DNA of 64,000 nucleotides from Tachypleus tridentatus (GCF_004210375.1 NC_134833.1:17973396-18037395); one strand, 5' to 3'. Shown: positions 1 through 12,006, counted from the stretch's first letter. Made by a program: numbers and translations. The notes: generated from the sequence alone by a model not told the origin.

Positions 1-3000
1 TATGCTTGAAGTTTTTGTAATATTCCAGAATGTATATACTTGAAGTTTCTGTAATATTCCAGAATGTCTATGCTTGAAGTTTCTGTAATATTCTAGAATG
101 TCTCTGCTTGAAGTTTTTGTAATATTCCAGAATGTCTATGCTTGAAGTTTCTGTAATATTCCAAAATGTCGATGCTTGAAGTTTTCGTAATATTCCAGAA
201 TATCTATGCTTGAAGTTTCTGTAATATTCCAAAATGTCGATGCTTGAAGTTTCTGTAATATTCCAGAATGTCTATGCTTGAAGTTTCTGTAATATTCCAA
301 AATGTCGATGCTTGAAGTTTTCGTAATATTCCAGAATGTCTATGCTTGAAATTTCTGTAATATTCCAAAATGTCGATGCTTGAAGTTTTTGTAATATTCC
401 AGAATGTCTATGCTTGAAGTTTCTGTAATATTCCAGAATGTCTATGCTTGAAGTTTCTGTAATATTCCAAAATGTCGATGCTTGAAGATTCTGTATATTC
501 CAGAATGTCTATGCTTGAAGTTTCTGTAATATTCCAGAATGTCTATGCTTGAAGTTTCTGTAATATTCCAGAATGTCTATGCTTGAAGTTTCTGTAATAT
601 TCCAAAATGTCGATGCTTGAAGATTCTGTATATTCCAGAATGTCTATGCTTGAAGTTTCTGTAATATTCCAGAATGTATATACTTGAAGTTTCTGTAATA
701 TTCCAGAATGTCTATGCTTGAAGTTTCTGTAATATTCCAAAATGTCGATGCTTGAAGATTCTGTATATTCCAGAATGTCTATGCTTGAAGTTTCTGTAAT
801 ATTACAGAATGTATATACTTGAAGTTTCTGTAACATTCCAGAATGTCTGTGCGTGAAGTTTCTGTAATATTCTAGAATGTCTCTGCTTGAAGTTTCTGTA
901 ATATTCTAGAATGTCTCTGCTTGAAGTTTCTGTAATATTCCAGAATGTCTCTGCTTGAAGTTTCTGTAATGTTCCAGAATGTCTCTGCTTGAAATTTCTG
1001 TAATATTCCAGAATGTCTCTGCTTGAAGTTTTTGTAATATTCCAAAATGTCTCTGCTTGAAGATTCTGTATATTCCAGAATGTCTCTGCTTGAAGTTTCT
1101 GTAATATTCCAAAATGTCTCTGCTTGAAGTTTCTGTAATATTCCAGAATGTCTATGCTTGAAGTTTTTGTAATATTCCAAAATGTCTCTGCTTGAAGATT
1201 CTGTATATTCCAGAATGTCTCTGCTTGAAGTTTCTGTAATATTCCAAAATGTCGATGCTTGAAGATTCTGTATATTCCAGAATGTCTATGCTTGAAGTTT
1301 CTGTAATATTCCAGAATGTATATACTTGAAGTTTCTGTAATATTCTAGAATGTCTATGCTTGAAATTTTTGTAATATTCCAAAATGTCTCTGCTTGAAAT
1401 TTCTGTAATATTCCAAAATGTCTGTGCTTGAAGTTTCTGTAATATTTCAAAATGTCTGTGCTCGAAGTTTCTGTAATATTCTAGAATGCCTCTGCTTGAA
1501 GTTTCTGTAATATTCCAGAATGTCTCTGCTTGAAATTTCTGTAATATTCCAGAATGTCTATGCTTGAATTTTTTTAATATTCCAGAATGTCTATGCTTGA
1601 AGTTTCTGTAATATTCCAGAATGTCTATGCTTGAAGTTTCTGTAATATTCTAGAATGTCTATGCTTGAAGTTTTTGTAATATTCCAGAATGTATATACTT
1701 GAAGTTTCTGTAATATTCCAGAATGTCTCTGCTTGAAATTTCTGTAATATTCCAGAATGTCTATGCTTGAAGGTTTTGTAATATTCCAGAATGTATATAC
1801 TTGAAGTTTCTGTAATATTCCAGAATGTCTATGCTTGAAGTTTCTGTAATATTCTAGAATGTCTCTGCTTGAAGTTTTTGTAATATTCCAGAATGTCTAT
1901 GCTTGAAGTTTCTGTAATATTCCAGAATGTCTATGCTTGAAGATTCTGTAATATTCCAAAATGTCGATGCTTGAAGATTCTGTATATTCCAGAATGTCTA
2001 TGCTTGAAGTTTCTGTAATATTCTAGAATGTCTCTGCTTGAAATTTCTGTAATATTCCAGAATGTCTCTGCTTGAAGTTTTTGTAATATTCCAAAATGTC
2101 TCTGCTTGAAGATTCTGTATATTCCAGAATGTCTCTGCTTGAAGTTTCTGTAATATTCCAAAATGTCTCTGCTTGAAGTTTCTGTAATATTCCAGAATGT
2201 CTATGCTTGAAGTTTTTGTAATATTCCAAAATGTCTCTGCTTGAAGATTCTGTATATTCCAGAATGTCTCTGCTTGAAGTTTCTGTAATATTCCAAAATG
2301 TCGATGCTTGAAGATTCTGTATATTCCAGAATGTCTATGCTTGAAGTTTCTGTAATATTCCAGAATGTATATACTTGAAGTTTCTGTAATATTCTAGAAT
2401 GTCTATGCTTGAAATTTTTGTAATATTCCAAAATGTCTCTGCTTGAAATTTCTGTAATATTCCAAAATGTCTGTGCTTGAAGTTTCTGTAATATTTCAAA
2501 ATGTCTGTGCTCGAAGTTTCTGTAATATTCTAGAATGCCTCTGCTTGAAGTTTCTGTAATATTCCAGAATGTCTCTGCTTGAAATTTCTGTAATATTCCA
2601 GAATGTCTATGCTTGAAGTTTTTGTAATATTCCAGAATGTCTATGCTTGAAGTTTCTGTAATATTCCAGAATGTCTATGCTTGAAGTTTCTGTAATATTC
2701 TAGAATGTCTATGCTTGAAGTTTTTGTAATATTCCAGAATGTATATACTTGAAGTTTCTGTAATATTCCAGAATGTCTCTGCTTGAAATTTCTGTAATAT
2801 TCCAGAATGTCTATGCTTGAAGGTTTTGTAATATTCCAGAATGTATATACTTGAAGTTTCTGTAATATTTCAGAATGTCTATGCTTGAAGTTTCTGTAAT
2901 ATTCTAGAATGTCTCTGCTTGAAGTTTTTGTAATATTCCAGAATGTCTATGCTTGAAGTTTCTGTAATATTCCAGAATGTCTATGCTTGAAGATTCTGTA

Positions 3001-5560
3001 ATATTCCAAAATGTCGATGCTTGAAGATTCTGTATATTCCAGAATGTCTATGCTTGAAGTTTCTGTAATATTCCAGAATGTCTATGCTTGAAGTTTCTGT
3101 AATATTCTAGAATGTCTATGCTTGAAGTTTCTGTAATATTCCAAAATGTCGATGCTTGAAGATTCTGTATATTCCAGAATGTCTATGCTTGAAGTTTCTG
3201 TAATATTCCAAAATGTCGATGCTTGAAGATTTTGTATATTCCAGAATGTCTATGCTTGAAGTTTCTGTAATATTCCAGAATGTCTATGCTTAAAGTTTCT
3301 GTAATATTCCAGAATGTCTATGCTTGAAGTTTCTGTAATATTCCAGAATGTCTATGCTTGAAGTTTCTGTAATATTCTAGAATGTCTATGCTTGAAGTTT
3401 CTGTAATATTCCAAAATGTCGATGCTTGAAGATTCTGTATATTCCAGAATGTCTATGCTTGAAGTTTCTGTAATATTTCAAAATGTCGATGCTTGAAGAT
3501 TTTGTATATTCCAGAATGTCTATGCTTGAAGTTTCTGTAATATTCCAGAATGTCTATGCTTGAAGTTTCTGTAATATTCCAGAATGTCTATGCTTGAAGT
3601 TTCTGTAATATTTCAAAATGTCGATGCTTGAAGATTCTGTATATTCCAGAATGTCTATGCTTGAAGTTTCTGTAATATTCAAGAATGTATATACTTGAAG
3701 TTTCTGTAATATTCCAAAATGTCGATGCTTGAAGATTCTGTATATTCCAGAATGTCTATGCTTGAAGTTTCTGTAATATTCCAGAATGTATATACTTGAA
3801 GTTTCTGTAACATTCCAGAATGTCTGTGCGTGAAGTTTCTGTAATATTCTAGAATGTCTCTGCTTGAAGTTTCTGTAATATTCTAGAATGTCTCTGCTTG
3901 AAGTTTCTGTAATATTCCAGAATGTCTCTGCTTGAAGTTTCTGTAATGTTCCAGAATGTCTATGCTTGAAATTTCTGTAATATTCCAGAATGTCTATGCT
4001 TGAAGTTTTTGTAATATTCCAGAATGTCTCTGCTTGAAGATTCTGTATATTCCAGAATGTCTGTGCGTGAAGTTTCTGTAATATTCTAGAATGTCTCTGC
4101 TTGAAGTTTCTGTAATATTCTAGAATGTCTCTGCTTGAAGTTTCTGTAATATTCCAGAATGTCTCTGCTTGAAGTTTCTGTAATGTTCCAGAATGTCTAT
4201 GCTTGAAATTTCTGTAATATTCCAGAATGTCTCTGCTTGAAGTTTTTGTAATATTCCAAAATGTCTCTGCTTGAAGATTCTGTATATTCCAGAATGTCTC
4301 TGCTTGAAGTTTCTGTAATATTCCAGAATGTCTATGCTTGAAGTTTCTGTAATATTCCAAAATGTCGATGCTTGAAGTTTCTGTAATATTCCAGAATGTC
4401 TATGCTTGAAGTTTCTGTAATATTCCAAAATGTCGATGCTTGAAGTTTTCGTAATATTCCAGAATGTCTATGCTTGAAGTTTCTGTAATATTCCAAAATG
4501 TCGATGCTTGAAGTTTTTGTAATATTCCAGAATGTCTATGCTTGAAGTTTCTGTAATATTCCAGAATGTCTGTGCTTGAAGTTTCTGTAATATTCCAAAA
4601 TGTCGATGCTTGAAGATTCTGTAATATTCCAGAATGTCTATGCTTGAAGTTTCTGTAATATTCCAGAATGTCTGTGCTTGAAGTTTCTGTAATATTCCAA
4701 AATGTCGATGCTTGAAGATTCTGTATATTCCAGAATGTCTATGCTTGAAGTTTCTGTAATATTCCAGAATGTCTGTGCTTGAAGTTTCTGTAATATTCCA
4801 AAATGTCGATGCTTGAAGATTCTGTATATTCCAGAATGTCTATGCTTGAAGTTTCTGTAATATTCCAGAATGTCTATGCTTGAAGTTTCTGTAATATTCC
4901 AGAATGTTTATGCTTGAAGTTTCTGTAATATTCCAAAATGTCGATGCTTGAAGATTCTGTATATTCCAGAATGTCTATGCTTGAAGTTTCTGTAATATTC
5001 CAGAATGTATATATTTGAAGTTTCTGTAATATTCCAGAATGTCTATGCTTGAAGTTTCTGTAATATTCCAAAATGTCGATGCTTGAAGATTCTGTATATT
5101 CCAGAATGTCTATGCTTGAAGTTTCTGTAATATTCCAGAATGTATATACTTGAAGTTTCTGTAACATTCCAGAATGTATATGCTTGAAATTTCTGTAATA
5201 TTCCAGAATGTCTATGCTTGAAGTTTTTGTAATATTCCAGAATGTCTCTGCTTGAAGATTCTGTATATTCCAGAATGTCTGTGCGTGAAGTTTCTGTAAT
5301 ATTCTAGAATGTCTCTGCTTGAAGTTTCTGTAATATTCCAGAATGTCTCTGCTTGAAGTTTTTGTAATATTCCAAAATGTCTCTGCTTGAAGATTCTGTA
5401 TATTCCAGAATGTCTCTGCTTGAAGTTTCTGTAATATTCCAAAATGTCGATGCTTGAAGATTCTGTATATTCCAGAATGTCTATGCTTGAAGTTTCTGTA
5501 ACATTCCAGAATGTCTGTGCTTGAAGCTTCTCTATATTCCAGAATGTATGTGCTTGAAGT
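1..5560. repeat. 34-bp satellite array, right end
   Basis: About 160 tandem copies of a 34-bp unit run from the first base of the window, so the left end is not seen. The common monomer holds GCTTGAAGTTTCTG followed by TAATATTCCAGAATG. Variants are linked: CCAAAATGTCGATG tends to precede a 33-bp form reading GAAGATTCTGTATATTCC, and TATATACTTG and CTCTGCTTG forms recur. Blocks are re-duplicated at a larger scale. The array decays at 5510-5565. Many open frames occur on the minus strand only because the monomer lacks stops in most registers, so I do not call them genes. Confidence 0.97.
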
Positions 5561-5689
5561 TTTATTATTTATTGGCATTGACATCAATTTAAATTATCGT
5601 CGGACGATGCATCGGAGAATAATTTGTCAGAGCTGGTTGACGAAGCTATTTCCAACTTCCTCTTCGCACCTGGAAAAAAAAAGGACTAA

Positions 5690-5804
5690 TTTTGTTTTTA
5701 GAACGAAGCCACATCAGGCCATCTGCTGTGTTCACCGCAGGAAATCGAATCGTGAGTTTTATCTTTGTAAGTTCGGAAACTCACTGCTGTCCCACCGAGG
5801 GACA
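5690..5804 (-). mobile_element. SINE-B2 copy (tRNA-like), degenerate
   Basis: Read on the minus strand, this starts with a tRNA-like head (GTCCCTCGGTGGGACAGC), passes a box-B-like segment (GATTCGATTTCCTGCGG) and ends with a module related to CAGATAGCC...GTGGCTT followed by an A-rich tail. It resembles the copies at 26.5, 42.8 and 51.8 kb. Confidence 0.6.
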
Positions 5805-6034
5805 ACTTTGTTTTATCGTCTTTATAATCAGAAGACTTAAAAATGTCACGATAACCACGTTTTTATTATAGTATTATACAGCAAACTCTAAACCAATCAA
5901 AATAACGTTTTTCAAGTACAGTACTTTAGTTGACATTAAACATAGTCGTAGGTTCGAATTCTGTTCAGTCCTTTGATCTAACTTTACAAAATTATGTTTT
6001 ACATTTTCGGAAAGCTGGTTTACTATGAGTTCCA

Positions 6035-6286
6035 CGCGTAGCCACCCGAGAGCTATCTTCGCTAGCCATCTCTAATTTAACATGACAGACTAGAGGGAAG
6101 GCAGCTAGTCACCAACACCCACCGCCAACTTTTGCGCTATTCTTTTACCAACGAATAGTGGTATTGACCGTCACATTATACTTCCTCCACGGCCGAGAGG
6201 ACGAGCATGTTCGGTGGGAGGGAGATTCGAACCTGTAACCCGTACATTGCGAGTCGAGCGCCATAACAATCTGGCCGTACAATGCC
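6035..6286 (-). mobile_element. SINE-A copy, degenerate
   Basis: The minus strand keeps the central core of the family (the segments reading GCTAGTCACC and ACCAACGAATAGTG on the plus strand) and a decayed tRNA head ending at the CTGGCCGTACAATGCC region. The 3' tail is poorly conserved. Confidence 0.8.
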
Positions 6287-7842
6287 TTTGAAAAGGGAGT
6301 AACATCCTTATAAAGTAACTTCAATCCAGTTTTTTACTTGCTAACAGAGCAACCATGGGGATCTATCTCCATGTTTTCTACAACGAGAAACAAATCGGTC
6401 AGTTATACTGCACGTGCTTTATTATATATAAATATATATGTTACACTAAAAAAAAATGTCTTTTTTTATACAAATACCACCAACTAATTAACAATATTAT
6501 AATATTATTTAAAACCAATCCTGGGTACAGAAGTATGCCTTGTGATTTATAATAAGTTAACAGTCGTATTTGTGTAATCGGGATATATATACGAACATTA
6601 ATTCTAACTTATATTTGTTTATTATTACTAGCAAAACCTAAGTGAACCGAGATCAGTTTAAGGCAGAGTTTCCAAAACTTTTATCAATCACGCCCCATAT
6701 AATAAATATTATTTCTTGCGAATCCCTTTTTATTTTATTTTTTTAAGTGAAAGATGTAACGCACGAGTACGAATTATACTGAACGTTTGATACTGTATGC
6801 GTTGTGTAACTACTTAATATTTTCACAAATAATAAAATATTAGGATGCTTAATTTACATTTATTGCTCTACTGACCCAAACCATTTTGCATACACACCCG
6901 TGAGGGAGGGCTCTCCACACTTCGAAAAACGCTGATATATAGAATTTTAGTTCGTATGAAAATATGACTCCGTAAAAAAACACAAAAAAACTATATCGTT
7001 GTAAGATTACACGAAATCGACCTATTTGATAAAACAAGTCTTGTTCACCAACTCGTGTTCCCTTTTGAAACACGTCATAATTAATTGAGGCGGATTTTCA
7101 ATATTCAGAAGCAAATTATTTCAAATTAAGTGCAGTTGGGTCTTGTTTATGTGAAAGGGTTTAATGAAATAACTGCTGTGTAAGTGCATGAGAAAAGAAT
7201 CCGGGTAAGAGACACGACCATTAATTAAACTGCACGGTTCATTCGCTACGAAGAAGACCCGAACGTGACAGCTTCCCACGTGACTATACAGCTGTATTTC
7301 ACAGATTTTACACAGCACGTGCTTCACACTCACTTAGGTTAGGATTGACAGATTTTGTTCCAAGTGTATAAGGTAACTCAAAATGCTTTTAAACTAATTG
7401 AACCAAAGACCAATGAAGGAAATCTACTTTATCTACTGAGGTGTCTCTGGTATTAAACAACGCCACCTTGACACCCCTATGGAAGACTGCTCTTTTATTA
7501 TTCATATGCACTGAAAAAAAATCTATAAAACTAAAGTAAAGGGCTCAGCAGCATAGTTTCAAGAACATTTTACAGAGTTCGGTATTTTAACAGATTATTT
7601 TAGAGATCCTCATAAAAGAACTCAATTTTTTAAAGGAAAGTCAATAAATATTCTGTTTTTTTTTAACAATATTTCTCTACAGATGTTATTCAGCAATGCA
7701 GTTGAAACAGAAATATGCGCGATATTAAGAAACTACGATGATGGAGGTTTATTGGGAAAGTATAGGAATATTTCATTCCTATTTAGGCCTTAATCAAAAT
7801 CACGTAATAGATCCCTATGTTAAAATAATGATAATGACGTAT
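6287..7842. other. AT-rich stretch, no gene seen
   Basis: This stretch holds only short open frames with no recognisable domain, several homopolymer runs and short A/T-rich palindromes. No repeat family from the rest of the window is recognisable. Confidence 0.6.
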
Positions 7843-8707
7843 AAAACAACAAGGTGGGCAATGCCTTCACAAAACAACAATGATGCTCTTTATGTTGTGA
7901 CAACAAGGTAGACAATGTCTTGATAAAACAACAATGATGCTGTTTAAGTTGTGACAACAAGGTGGACAATGTCTTGATAAAACAACAATGATGCTGTTTA
8001 AGTTGTGACAACTAGGTGGACAATGTCTTGATAAAACAACAATGATGCTGTTTAAGTTGTGACAACAAGGTGGACAATGTCTTGACAAAACAACAATGAT
8101 GCTGTTTAAGTTGTGACAACAAGGTGGACAATGTCTTGATAAAACAACAATGATGCTGTTTAAGTTGTGACAACTAGGTGGACAATGTCTTAATAAAACA
8201 ACAATGATGCTGTTTAAGTTGTGACAACAAGGTGGACAATGTCTTGATAAAACAACAATGATGCTGTTTAAGTTGTGACAACAAGGTGGACAATGTCTTG
8301 ACAAAACAACAATGATGCTGTTTATGTTGTGACAACAAGGTGGGCAATGTCTTTACAAAACAACAATGATGCTGTTTAAGTTGTGACAACAAGGTAGACA
8401 ATTTCTTGATAAAACAACAATGATGCTGTTTAAGTTGTGACAACTAGGTGGACAATGTCTTGATAAAACAACAATGATGCTGTTTAAGTTGTGACAACAA
8501 GGTGGACAATGTCTTGATAAAACAACAATGATGCTGTTTAAGTTGTGACAACAAGGTGGACAATGTCTTGATAAAACAACAGTGATGCTGTTTCAGTTGT
8601 GACAACAAGGTGGACAATGTCTTGATAAAACAACAATGATGCTGTTTAAGTTGTGACAATAAGGTGGACAATGTCTTGATAAAACAACAATGATGCTGTT
8701 CAAGTTG
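7843..8707. repeat. 54-bp minisatellite, about 16 copies
   Basis: The unit contains ACAACAAGGTGGACAATGTC, then TTGATAAAACAACAATGATG, then CTGTTTAAGTTGTG. Because 54 is a multiple of three, the minus strand reads an 18-residue repeat (LSQLKQHHCCFIKTLSTL). Most differences between units are single bases. I see no start context, splice site or domain, so I treat the frame as a by-product of unit length. Confidence 0.96.
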
Positions 8708-9103
8708 AAACAGGAAGACTGGTGGTGGCGCTTTAAGACAACGCTCATAATGACGTATGAGTTAAACAATAAGAGAAAAGTACCGTGATATTTGAGTTAA
8801 AATAAAGCAAAGATGGTGAATTACAAGTTGATACAACAGAACAGAGCCCCTTCGTGTATTTGTTTTTAATTGAAAGAGTGATAATATGTTGGTATGCATG
8901 TTAGACAGTTAGAATAATAACAAATCGTGAAAAGGTTGACCATAACGAAATTTGTCTACAGGCAACGATAACACGGTGATAGTGTCGTGTCGTTTGAAAA
9001 AATAACCTGTGTCTTGCAGGCTGAAGTGTTGTTGTTGTTAAGAAGAATTTAATACTGAGGGTTCAGGGAAATGTGCCCCAGAAGATACTTGAACAACCAT
9101 TCG
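8708..9103. other. unique-looking spacer
   Basis: No gene or repeat is recognised. A splice-acceptor-like CCTGTGTCTTGCAG occurs near 9006-9019, but no exon-like frame follows it. Confidence 0.5.
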
Positions 9104-9114
9104 AAGACGGAAGC

Positions 9115-9395
9115 TTGTTTGTTGTTTGTTTTTGAATTTCGCGCAAAGCTACTCGAGGACTATCTGTGCTAGCCGTCCCTAATTTAGCAGTGTAAGACTA
9201 GAGGAAAGGCAGCTAGTCATCACCACTCACCGCCAACTCATGGGCTACTCTTTTACCAACGAATAGTGGGATTGACCGTCACTTTATAACGCCCCCACGG
9301 CTGGGAGGGCGAGCATGTTTAGTGCGACCGGGATTCGAACCCGCGTCCCTCGGATTACGAGTCGAACGCCTTAACACACTTGACCATGCTGGGCC
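9115..9395 (-). mobile_element. SINE-A, full length, with 11-bp TSD
   Basis: This is a near full-length example of the main family. On the minus strand it runs from GGCCCAGCATGG (box A region) and an anticodon-like loop CTCGTAA, as in tRNA-Thr(CGU), through box B (GGGTTCGAATCCC), a conserved body (CAATCCCACTATTCGTTGG; GATGACTAGCTGCC), and a tail module ending CTTTGCGCGAAATTC then (AAAC)n. Identical AAGACGGAAGC repeats at 9104-9114 and 9396-9406 flank it, showing LINE-type retroposition. Confidence 0.95.
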
Positions 9396-9440
9396 AAGAC
9401 GGAAGCAAATGAATTCCGGAAATGATCAAGACTTGTACTG

Positions 9441-9606
9441 TTTTCTTTAATTTCGCACAAAGCTACACGAGGACTATCTGTGATAGTCGTCCCTAATTTA
9501 GCACTGTAAGACTAGAAGAAAGGCAGGTAGTCATCAACACCCTCCGTCAACTGTTGGGCTACTATTTTACCAACGAATAGTGGGATTGACCTGGCCACGT
9601 TGGGCC
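9441..9606 (-). mobile_element. SINE-A with internal deletion
   Basis: The tail and body are intact up to GTGGGATTGACC. The sequence then jumps straight to TGGCCACGTTGGGCC at the head end, so box B and most of the tRNA-like part are missing. Confidence 0.85.
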
Positions 9607-9643
9607 GTCTAGGAGTTCTTAAAGTGATACATACACTTTGGTT

Positions 9644-9893
9644 GCCCCATAGTGGCACAGCGAAATGTTTGCAGACTAATATCGCTAGAAACCAGGTTTC
9701 GATCCCTATGGGCCCCCCGCTTGTACAGCGGTATGTCTCCGGATTTACAACGCTAAAATCAGGGGTTCGATTCCCCTGGGTGGGCTGAGCAGATAGCCCT
9801 TTGTGGCTTTGCTATGCGAAAAAAACACACACACACTCGATACCAATGGTGGACAGAGCACAGATAGCCCTGTAACTTTATGCTTAATAACAA
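9644..9893 (+). mobile_element. SINE-C split by a nested SINE-B
   Basis: The left part (9644-9711) has the SINE-C head, GCCCCATAGTGGCACAGCG, and box B, GGTTTCGATCCCTATGG. The right part (9850-9893) carries the C tail, GGACAGAGCACAGATAGCCC. The two halves rejoin exactly where the inserted SINE-B ends. Confidence 0.82.
9712..9836 (+). mobile_element. SINE-B, nested in SINE-C
   Basis: The head CCCCCGCTTGTACAGCGG, box B GGGGTTCGATTCCCC and tail CAGATAGCCCTTTGTGGCTT with a terminal (CA)n are all clear. The flanking copies TCGATCCCTATGG (9699-9711) and TCGATACCAATGG (9837-9849) are a diverged 13-bp target-site duplication, which dates the insertion as not recent. Confidence 0.9.
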
Positions 9894-10256
9894 AGAAATA
9901 TAATACATTAGCTACGTCATTGCTAAAATGTAAAAAAAAAAAAAATTATTCGTTTTTCAGGTAAGAGTTACTAAAAAAACTCGGATAATTGATAATCATG
10001 AGTTAATTTAGCTACAAATGTTTACACCTTTAGTTAATACCAAGTAAAGGATTTGATTACAGTGTATATACGAAACCACATTCCGCGTAAATAAATAGAT
10101 CGGTAAACATAACGTGTGTCCAGAGTTTTCTGCAGTACTTATTAATGTGCAATTTATACACGAACCTGTTATTCATAGCTGCAAGCGAAAAGAATTAGAT
10201 ACATTATTGCAGCTACGGGTAGTCTTGAGAAATATAAAACTAATTAATCTCAGCAC
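9894..10256. other. AT-rich spacer
   Basis: Nothing recognised beyond an A-run near 9930. Confidence 0.5.
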
Positions 10257-10403
10257 AAACTGATAGTTCGTGTTTTAGACGTGTAAAACCAGTAGTTTAA
10301 AAACAAACTAATTACAGCAGTAACTGATGGTTCCTGCTTGAGATATGTAAAACAAATGGTTTAAAAACAAACTAACTTGAATACTGACTGATGGTTCCAG
10401 TTT

Positions 10404-11071
10404 CAAGTTCCAAGTTTTACTGTGTCGGTATTTGGGTATTGATGTTGTTAAATACCCAGGAGGGTCAGGTACATTTGACCTCTTCCTCCCTCCCGAACGA
10501 TTATAGCGTCTGTCTTTAGGGTGTTTTTTTTTGGTTTTTTTTAAAGCTTTGGGCCAGAGTAAAAGTATAACATCATACTCAGGTCCATTTCAGGGCTCAG
10601 TCCATGCATGGACGAACAAGAAGTTTTTTTTTCTTCATTTAATTTTTTTCCATATATATATATATTTTTTGTATTTTTCTCCTTTTTCTCGATTGAGAGA
10701 ATGCTACTACTACTTGTAGTAACACAAACACACACACATAACCTTACATTTTTTAAATATATGTTAAAAGGGGAGAGGTATTTAGGACCATTTACATCAT
10801 GTACGTGATATCTGTCGAGACCACACATTAAGTCATTTTTATGCCAATTCTTATTGAAATATTTTAGAGAATTATGCAAGAGTCTTTCAGCTATTGTATC
10901 TATGTTTGCATACTTGTGCATGAATGTGGTTGAGGTGCTACGTGGTACTTTATATGCTGAAGTTAGTACAGAATTTTGTATACGTTGAAGTTTCTGTACA
11001 TGTGTGGGTGCTATGTTAATCCAGGCAGGTGATGCATATTCTATTGTTGGTCTAATATACGTTTTGTAGAC
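10404..11071 (-). mobile_element. 5'-truncated non-LTR retrotransposon (Jockey-like), with TSD
   Basis: The minus strand opens directly inside a reverse transcriptase C-terminal region. Its first residues are VYKTYIRPTIEYASPAW, followed by LQRIQNSVL, a proline-arginine segment and TIAERLLHNSLKYF, which is the usual end of Jockey-type RT domains. The frame runs on through low-complexity sequence to a stop near 10541; a 3' non-coding part extends to 10404. Identical GGTTCCAGTTT copies at 10393-10403 and 11072-11082 flank the insert. Roughly 110 residues of recognisable RT remain of a normally much longer ORF2, so the copy was dead on arrival. Exact clade assignment is uncertain. Confidence 0.85.
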
Positions 11072-11207
11072 GGTTCCAGTTTGAGATATGTAAAACAAGT
11101 GGTTTAAAAACAAACTAACTTGAATACTAACTGGTGGTTCTTGCTTGAGATATGTAAAACAAGTGGTTTAAAAACAAACTAACTTGAGCAGTAAGTGGTG
11201 GTTCCTG

Positions 11208-11327
11208 ACCCCCATAAGTACAACGGTAAGTCTGTTGACTTACAACACTAAAATCAGGGGTTCGATTCCCCTCGGTAGGCTCAGTAGATAGCCCGATGTG
11301 GCTTTGCTATAAGAAAATACACACGTA
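11208..11327 (+). mobile_element. SINE-B inside the 64-bp array
   Basis: Head, box B (GGGGTTCGATTCCCC), tail module (CAGTAGATAGCCCGATGTGG) and a short CA tail are present. The flanks TAAGTGGTGGTTCCTG and TAACTGGTGGTTTTG look like a diverged target-site duplication, although the array period itself supplies the same words. Confidence 0.9.
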
Positions 11328-11591
11328 ACTGGTGGTTTTGCTTGAGATATGTAAAACAAATGGTTTAAAAACAAACTAACTTGAACAGTAACTGATGGTT
11401 CCTGGACTGTTATTACCGGTATTTATAGTTTTAACCATAAGGAATATTTGTGATAACTTCCCGAACTACGCTACGAAGGATTACTCATGTAACCTGTAAC
11501 ATTTCACAACATTTCCAGAACATTGTTATTTAAACCCTTAAACCAAATGAGTAAAGGTAATAATCGTGTATGAAACAGTCCGAGCAGACTA

Positions 11592-12006
11592 ATGTGTGAC
11601 TAATATTTCACTGTGTAACTCTTACGTGTGACTAATATTTCACTGTGTAACTGTTACGTGTGACTAATATTTCACTGTGTAACTTTTACGTGTGACTAAT
11701 ATTCCACTGTGTAACTCTTACGTGTGACTAATATTTTACTGTGTAACTCTTACGTGTGACTAATATTTCACTGTGTAACTGTTACGTGTGACTAATATTT
11801 CACTGTGTAACTCTTACGTGTGACTAATATTTCACTCTGCAACTCTTACGTGTGACTAATATTTCACTGTGCAACTGTTACGTATGACTAATATTTCACT
11901 GTGTAACTGTTACGTGTGATTAATATTTCACTGTGTAACTGTTACGTGTGACTAATATTTCACTGTGTAACTGTTACGTGTGACTACTATTTCACCGTGT
12001 AACCGT
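11592..12006. repeat. 32-bp minisatellite, about 13 copies
   Basis: The unit reads TGTGACTAATATTTCACTG then TGTAACTGTTACG. Copies differ mainly at CTGTTACG versus CTCTTACG. No relation to the neighbouring arrays is visible. Confidence 0.95.

Larger units (their letters stand above)
10257..11424. repeat. 64-bp minisatellite interrupted by a LINE and a SINE
   Basis: The unit contains GGTTCCTGCTTGAGATATG, then TAAAACAAATGGTTTAAAAA, then CAAACTAACTTGAACAGTAACTGATG. Units start at 10329, 10393, 11072 (rejoined after the LINE), 11136 and 11200, all 64 bp apart when the insertions are removed. About six units are present in total. Confidence 0.9.

Noticed and set aside
543..5587. Long minus-strand open frames with an ILEYYRNFKHRHSG-type repeat
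   Set aside because: They arise from a 34-bp satellite with few stops. Three frames and many overlapping frames are equally open, and 33-bp units shift the frame.
7820..8671. Minus-strand frames with an 18-residue repeat (LSQLKQHHCC)
   Set aside because: This follows from the 54-bp unit length. There is no start context, splice site or domain, and a second frame is open over the same bases.
10541..10740. C-terminal 65 residues of the LINE open frame
   Set aside because: Low-complexity read-through of the 3' non-coding part (CVCVCV, SSSS, KKEK). The RT similarity ends before it.
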